From: Eggerthellaceae bacterium UBA5808
Lineage (GTDB): Bacteria; Actinomycetota; Coriobacteriia; Coriobacteriales; Eggerthellaceae
Length of the DNA: 11,117 nucleotides
Direction of reading: 5' to 3'
Assembly: GCA_002417975.1 (NCBI GenBank)
Contig: DIDE01000103.1
Span: 1-11,117 of the forward strand
The translations under genes were made by a program, and so were the position numbers. The notes beneath the pieces are model-generated. The model had not been told where the DNA came from and searched no databases. It saw only the letters and a list, made by a program, of their open reading frames with translations. Position 1 is the first letter of the stretch; each line of letters starts with the position of its first letter. Shown here in pieces: positions 7,016 to 11,117 of this stretch.

Positions 7016-7043
7016 TTGACATGCAAACATATGTTCGTATAAT
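7016..7043 (+). promoter_or_regulatory. recA promoter
   Basis: Consensus-perfect -35 TTGACA (7016-7021) and -10 TATAAT (7038-7043) with a 16-bp spacer. Transcription should start near 7050, giving a leader of about 68 nt before the recA ATG. Such a strong promoter needs a repressor, and the spacer contains one LexA box. The gene thus has its own transcription unit, separate from the operon upstream. Confidence 0.9.
7024..7037 (+). promoter_or_regulatory. LexA operator (SOS box) at recA
   Basis: CAAACATATGTTCG is a 13/14 match to the Gram-positive palindromic LexA/DinR box CGAAC-N4-GTTCG. It fills most of the spacer between -35 and -10, so bound LexA would block RNA polymerase. This predicts classical DNA-damage induction of recA, with recX possibly following by read-through. 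Confidence 0.88.
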
Positions 7044-7117
7044 AGACGATGTTGTAACGAGTAACATTTAGAATTTATTATTTGCTTCCTTGTATGAGCG
7101 TCACCTTAGGAGACACG

Positions 7118-8188
7118 ATGAATCAAAATAAAGAAAAAATGCTTAAGATGACGACTGACCAAATTGAAAAAAAATTTGGGCAAGGTTCAATCATGCGACT
7201 TGGTGCTGACAGTAAAAACCTTGAAATAGGTGTTATTCCAACGGGGGCTTTGCCTCTTGATGCTGCGCTTGGCATAGGCGGCGTGCCTCGAGGACGTATC
7301 GTTGAGATATATGGCCCTGAATCAAGTGGTAAAACAACGCTTGCGTTGCATATACTTGCCGAAGCCCAAGCTTTGGGCGGTATCGTTGCGTTTATCGATG
7401 CCGAACATGCTCTTGATCCAATTTACGCCGCTCGTTTAGGTGTTGATATTGATGATGTGCTTATATCGCAGCCTGATACAGGCGAACAGGCGCTTGAGAT
7501 ATGCGACATGCTCGTGCGTAGTGGCGCGATTGACTGTGTTGTAATCGACTCTGTTGCTGCTTTGGTGCCACGAGCAGAAATTGAAGGAGAGATTGGTGAT
7601 CAGTCTGTTGGCTTACAAGCGCGTTTGATGAGTCAGGCTCTTCGTAAACTCGCTGGCTCACTTTCAAAGTCAAATACAACGTGTATTTTTATTAATCAAC
7701 TGCGTGAGAAAATTGGTGTCATGTTCGGCAACCCCGAAACGACACCTGGTGGACGTGCGCTTAAATTCTTCAGTTCAGTGCGCATCGAAGTTCGTCGATG
7801 CGATTACGTAAAGCGAGATGGTGAAACAATTGGCAATCGTGTTCGCGCGAAGGTTGTCAAAAATAAAGTTGCACCTCCATTCCGCCAGGCAGAGTTTGAT
7901 CTAATGTATGGTGAGGGTATTTCAAAAGAAGGTTGCATTCTTGATATGGGTGTTGAATGCGGTCTAGTAAAAAAGAGCGGTGCTTGGTATACCTATGGTG
8001 AAGAACGACTTGGTCAAGGTCATGAAGCTGCTAAGAAAACGCTCAAGGACAATCTTGATCTTCGCGAGGAAATAGAGCACAAAGTTCGCGATGAATATGA
8101 CATTACGCTTCCTAAACCTATTAAAGAAGAAGCTGCGCAACCTGTCCCTAAGGCGACTAAATCGCATAAATCGTCTCGTCGCTCATAG
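7118..8188 (+). CDS. recA: recombinase RecA
   Basis: ATP-dependent strand-exchange protein; its filament also triggers LexA self-cleavage. I use the ATG at 7118 (356 aa) because AGGAGA (7108-7113) precedes it, and because it puts the conserved residues at E. coli numbering: Walker A GPESSGKTT at 66-74 and catalytic Glu96 in IDAEHALD. Walker B is VVIDSVAAL (141-149). Loop L1 surrounds EIEGEIGDQSVGLQAR (154-169), and L2 holds FINQLREKIGVMFGNPETT, starting at 191 with Gln194. The C-terminal domain ends in a Lys/Ser-rich tail in place of the acidic tail of E. coli RecA. Upstream in-frame starts (TTG 7082, ATG 7094) lack a ribosome-binding site. All key residues are present. Confidence 0.98.
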   Translation: MNQNKEKMLKMTTDQIEKKFGQGSIMRLGADSKNLEIGVIPTGALPLDAALGIGGVPRGRIVEIYGPESSGKTTLALHILAEAQALGGIVAFIDAEHALDPIYAARLGVDIDDVLISQPDTGEQALEICDMLVRSGAIDCVVIDSVAALVPRAEIEGEIGDQSVGLQARLMSQALRKLAGSLSKSNTTCIFINQLREKIGVMFGNPETTPGGRALKFFSSVRIEVRRCDYVKRDGETIGNRVRAKVVKNKVAPPFRQAEFDLMYGEGISKEGCILDMGVECGLVKKSGAWYTYGEERLGQGHEAAKKTLKDNLDLREEIEHKVRDEYDITLPKPIKEEAAQPVPKATKSHKSSRRS

Positions 8189-8208
8189 AACTTCTCTGTT
8201 GTGATGCT

Positions 8209-8799
8209 ATGAATGATTCTGATGACATTATTCAACAGCTTCGATCGCAAATCGAAACTATTGAATCTGATCACAACGTAAAGAATGCTACTTATGGTGC
8301 GTCTCATAGATCAATGTCTTTTCGTCCGTCGTCGAAGAAAAAGGATAGTAGTTCAACTCCTTTTTCACGTATTGTTCGCCTTAGCGCAGTGCGTGAGCGT
8401 TCCAGTATGGAAATGCGCCGTCGTCTTGTTGATGAACAGTATGCAAAAGATCAGGTTGATGAAGCAGTACAACGTGCTATTTCTTGTGGCCTAATTGATG
8501 ATATGCGATATGCCGATCTGTACGTTCGGTCAAAAATTAAAGCAGGGAAGGGTGCTCTTAAAATCCAGCGGGATCTTGAGCGCCTTGGTATATACGTTGA
8601 ACATCTCGAGGGATGGCCTGAACGTTATCAGTGCGATGAGGAATCGCAGCTGTCATTTGCGCATGATCTCCTCATGCGTCACCCTCCCCATGCTCGTGAT
8701 GCATGGGGTGCGGCATATCGTAAAGTTTTGGGCCGTGGATATACATCGGCTGTTGCAACACGGGCAGCTCGAATTTGGGCTGAATCTCAGAAGCACTAG
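8209..8799 (+). CDS. recX: regulatory protein RecX
   Basis: Modulator that binds RecA filaments and usually limits their growth. The RecX helical repeats run from about residue 52 to 190 (LSAVRERSSMEMRRRLVDE, then AISCGLIDDMRYADLYVRSK and GALKIQRDLERLGI). The first 50 residues are a polar, Ser/Lys-rich extension with no motif I recognise. At 196 aa it is within the family range. The start lies 20 nt after the recA stop without a clear Shine-Dalgarno, so translation is probably inefficient or coupled to recA. That fits the need for much less RecX than RecA. No promoter is visible between the two. It converges with lutC across a 39-bp gap containing a T6 run (8805-8810) but only a weak 6-bp stem. 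Confidence 0.9.
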   Translation: MNDSDDIIQQLRSQIETIESDHNVKNATYGASHRSMSFRPSSKKKDSSSTPFSRIVRLSAVRERSSMEMRRRLVDEQYAKDQVDEAVQRAISCGLIDDMRYADLYVRSKIKAGKGALKIQRDLERLGIYVEHLEGWPERYQCDEESQLSFAHDLLMRHPPHARDAWGAAYRKVLGRGYTSAVATRAARIWAESQKH

Positions 8800-8838
8800 T
8801 ATCATTTTTTATTAAGTGCTGTACGCTATTGGTTTTTG

Positions 8839-9555
8839 CTAGTCGTCAATAATGATAAAACCAATCTGGTTTGGTCCATGAACGCCTTCTACGCGTACAA
8901 GTTCTATGTCTGCAGTGTTTGAGGGTCCTGTTATACAGCATATTTGTGAGGGAAGCATCATCCCTGATTGGGCTGCATCATCTGCGCATTTTTGTAATGC
9001 TTCAGTCATATTTGAAACGATATTTGATGCATATAGACATGCAATGTGCATAGTAGGCAATAGACTGATGCTTCGGCCACAGTTTTCGCTGCACGTCTGG
9101 ATGATTGTTCCTGTTTCAGCGATGCCATACTGTGCGTATGTTATGCCTACATCAGCTTCTGATGCGCATTTGATGTTATATTCTCGACCTTTTGTGTGAT
9201 CCCATTGCTGTATGCTCACTTTATATGAGTGAGACTGTGCAGCCTGTTCACATGCTTGTACGGAAAACAGGGGATTGGCTTCAATGAGGATGTTGGTGTA
9301 TGTACATTCAGATATCATTGAAATAATTTGTTCTTGGAGCGTATGTTTTGTTGCATGTCTAATTGATGTACCTAGAAGTTCGCTCTCTTTAATAAAGCGT
9401 TCTAGGCACTGGTGCTTATTGAGTTCATCCGTTACATGTGGTGGAATAAAACTTTTGTAATCAAGCGAGGGGGGCACGGATATGTTCGCGTCTTGTTTTT
9501 CCTTTGCTTTTGATAATGGTGCTATAAATTCGCGTAACTTTTTTTCAGTAAGCAT
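8839..9555 (-). CDS. lutC: lactate utilization protein C (LUD domain)
   Basis: Third subunit of the LutABC iron-sulfur L-lactate oxidation complex, known from Bacillus subtilis. The protein is 238 aa with an LUD fold. Family motifs are VGITYAQYGIAETGTI (136-151), SISLLPTMHI (162-171) and the C-terminal CCITGPSNTADIELVRVEG (206-224) followed by VHGPNQ (225-230). LutC carries no Fe-S cluster motif, and none is seen here. The start is 9 bp from the lutB stop, with GAGGAGAA and AGGTAG purine stretches at the end of lutB, indicating one operon. It is the last gene of the operon and faces recX. Electron acceptor and exact substrate cannot be told from sequence. Confidence 0.92.
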   Translation of the reverse strand: MLTEKKLREFIAPLSKAKEKQDANISVPPSLDYKSFIPPHVTDELNKHQCLERFIKESELLGTSIRHATKHTLQEQIISMISECTYTNILIEANPLFSVQACEQAAQSHSYKVSIQQWDHTKGREYNIKCASEADVGITYAQYGIAETGTIIQTCSENCGRSISLLPTMHIACLYASNIVSNMTEALQKCADDAAQSGMMLPSQICCITGPSNTADIELVRVEGVHGPNQIGFIIIDD

Positions 9556-9564
9556 GCGTTTGTT

Positions 9565-10998
9565 CTACCTGTTCTCCTCGGCAATACGGTGCTTAAACCA
9601 TGTGCGAAATCGTTGTTTAGGCATGACTTTTAAATCTCGATAATCTGTCCATGACTTTAGAGCTGCTATGGAGGTTGTATTGGTGATAAATGGCTTACCA
9701 TGAGCTATGCACTTCATTCCGAATGCACCCACATGTGTAGCAATTGAATAAAGAGCTACATTAGATAGGACGTTTTCGACAAGGCTAAATATACGTGCAT
9801 CCTGCTTAGACCCGTAACCTTCATTGATCTTATGTATGCGATGAAGTCGAATAAGACTGTGAAGCGGAATTGAGACAGGGCAATGATCATCGCATGCACC
9901 GCAAAGCGAACATGCATAGGGCAGATCTCCTACGTGAGCGTAGTCTGCTAACCGTGTTGTCATTACAACGCCCATTGGTCCTGGATAGATTGATCCATAT
10001 CCATGTCCTGTAATATGTCGATAAACGGGGCATATATTTAAGCATGCACCACAGCGAATACAGCGAAGCATCGCTTCAAAATCACTGTTAAGAAACGAAC
10101 TTCTACCATTATCAATGACGATATAGTGAACTTCGCTTGGACCATCCACCTCTGTGGTGTCTTTTGCTCCTGTCGATATAGATACGTAGCTTGTCATTTT
10201 TGATCCGACCGCACTTCGAACAAGAAGGCTTGTAAATAGATCAAGCGAATACAGATCAGGGATAATCCTGTCTATACCAACCAAAACAATGTGAATCGGT
10301 GGAACGCTATTTGCCATTCGACCATTACCCTCATTGCTGACAAGCGTTACCGATCCCGTGGACGCTATGCCAAAATTACATCCACTTATACCAATATCTG
10401 CTTTTAGAAAAATTGGACGAAGATGCGTTCGTAAAAAATGAGTAATTTGTTCAGGTTCATTTGATCCTTTATAGCCGCTTGTCTGTTGATAGAGCTTGCT
10501 AATGGCGGTTCGATCTAAATGCAATGCTGGAACAACAATATGCGATGGCTTATCGTGCGCTGTCTGAAGAATATGTTCCGCACAATCAGTTTCGACAATA
10601 GGTATGCCCTTATGTTCAATTGCCTCATTGAGTTCTATTTCTTCAGACATCATGCTTTTAGATTTAACAATCAAATGTGCATCATTATTTTGGATGATAT
10701 CGAGAACATGCTGCACGGCTTGTTGACCTTTTGAAGCTACATATACATGTGCTCCGTTTTTTTCAGCGTTACGGATAAACGATGAGACATAATAATCAAG
10801 ATACTGTGTTGTGTGGGCTCGTATCGTACGTCCAGCCTTTCTCATACCCTCCCAATCACCTGCTGACTGCACAGCAGCTAATCGTTTTTTATAAAATATA
10901 TCCTGAGCACGCTCAATGGCTTGATGTTTAAAATCATCTGATAGAACCGCCGCTGTTCTGTCTTCTAAGGATGTTTGTTCACCATAATAAATTTTCAT
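9565..10998 (-). CDS. lutB: lactate utilization iron-sulfur protein LutB
   Basis: Electron-transfer subunit of the LutABC complex. The 477-aa length matches the family. Residues about 65-300 form an LUD domain, with GCNFGIASTGSVTLVSNEGN at about 206-225. Two 4Fe-4S ferredoxin-type motifs CxxCxxCxxxCP follow: C313/C316/C319/C323 (CIRCGACLNICP) and C363/C366/C369/C373 (CSLCGACDDHCP). A C-terminal DUF3390-like tail extends to the end. AGGAG (plus-strand 11004-11008) lies five bases before the ATG. A 54-bp gap separates it from lutA upstream, and lutC follows after 9 bp. All cluster cysteines are intact, so it is probably functional. Confidence 0.95.
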   Translation of the reverse strand: MKIYYGEQTSLEDRTAAVLSDDFKHQAIERAQDIFYKKRLAAVQSAGDWEGMRKAGRTIRAHTTQYLDYYVSSFIRNAEKNGAHVYVASKGQQAVQHVLDIIQNNDAHLIVKSKSMMSEEIELNEAIEHKGIPIVETDCAEHILQTAHDKPSHIVVPALHLDRTAISKLYQQTSGYKGSNEPEQITHFLRTHLRPIFLKADIGISGCNFGIASTGSVTLVSNEGNGRMANSVPPIHIVLVGIDRIIPDLYSLDLFTSLLVRSAVGSKMTSYVSISTGAKDTTEVDGPSEVHYIVIDNGRSSFLNSDFEAMLRCIRCGACLNICPVYRHITGHGYGSIYPGPMGVVMTTRLADYAHVGDLPYACSLCGACDDHCPVSIPLHSLIRLHRIHKINEGYGSKQDARIFSLVENVLSNVALYSIATHVGAFGMKCIAHGKPFITNTTSIAALKSWTDYRDLKVMPKQRFRTWFKHRIAEENR

Positions 10999-11052
10999 TG
11001 GAACTCCTGATGTCGGTCAGTAGATCGGCGAAACGTTAATGGGAATTTCTGC

Positions 11053-11117
11053 TTACTCGGATGCGAGTATCTCAGCAAGATGCATAGCGCGAATCGGACG
11101 CTTGATTGATCTCTCTT
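11053..11117 (-). CDS. lutA: LutA C-terminus (lactate oxidation Fe-S oxidoreductase), partial
   Basis: Only the last 20 codons are inside the window, ending at the stop complementary to 11053-11055. The peptide ERSIKRPIRAMHLAEILASE resembles the LutA/YkgE C-terminus, which has a Met-His-Ile/Leu-Ala-Glu segment close to its end. Position immediately before lutB on the same strand supports the call. LutA is a CCG-domain iron-sulfur protein; those motifs would lie outside the window. The evidence is short, so the identity rests largely on context. Confidence 0.7.
   Translation of the reverse strand, partial: ERSIKRPIRAMHLAEILASE

Noticed and set aside
6705..7067. 120-aa minus-strand ORF covering the same gap
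   Set aside because: It spans the recA promoter and LexA box and overlaps the end of pgsA/cinA; the composition looks random.
7082..7117. Upstream recA starts at TTG 7082 or ATG 7094
   Set aside because: No Shine-Dalgarno before them, whereas AGGAGA precedes the ATG at 7118, which also gives standard RecA numbering.
8792..8820. AGCACT/AGTGCT stem as a bidirectional terminator
   Set aside because: Only 6 bp with a 17-nt loop, and the T-run is in the loop, not after the stem.

Overview
The window looks like a chromosomal segment of a Gram-positive bacterium with a housekeeping core. The order ftsK - rodZ-like - yajQ - rimO - pgsA/cinA - recA - recX resembles the recA neighbourhood of Firmicutes and Actinobacteria. 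Moderate-to-low GC, a Gram-positive-type LexA box at recA and a downstream lutABC set make Coriobacteriia (Atopobium-like) my best guess. That assignment is inference; a clostridial relative is not excluded.

Layout, plus strand. (1) Positions 3-3259: the 3' part of an FtsK/SpoIIIE DNA translocase and, 2 bp later, a RodZ-like membrane protein with a cytoplasmic helix-turn-helix. (2) Positions 3260-3548: a 289-bp gap with several consecutive inverted repeats and a probable promoter just before yajQ. (3) Positions 3549-6730: a tight run of yajQ, rimO and one long ORF that fuses phosphatidylglycerophosphate synthase (PgsA) to the CinA C-terminal/PncC amidase domain. (4) Positions 6731-7117: a 387-bp gap that I consider the most interesting part of the window. 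It holds a perfect 11-bp hairpin, then about 177 nt that fold on paper into a three-way junction with two long arms (candidate structured RNA), then a textbook recA promoter with a LexA box filling its spacer. (5) Positions 7118-8799: recA and recX.

Minus strand, convergent with recX: lutC, lutB and the last 20 codons of lutA. They encode an iron-sulfur L-lactate oxidation complex, transcribed lutA to lutB to lutC towards recX.

Functionally, the plus-strand genes cover chromosome segregation and cell shape (FtsK, RodZ), ribosome modification (RimO), phospholipid synthesis and NAD salvage (PgsA-PncC), and recombination/SOS repair (RecA, RecX). The lut genes are a separate carbon-metabolism operon. 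I see no insertion sequences, prophage genes, CRISPR arrays, tRNA or rRNA. The candidate undescribed elements are the structured region upstream of recA, the multi-hairpin gap upstream of yajQ, and the PgsA-PncC fusion with a possible internal translation start.
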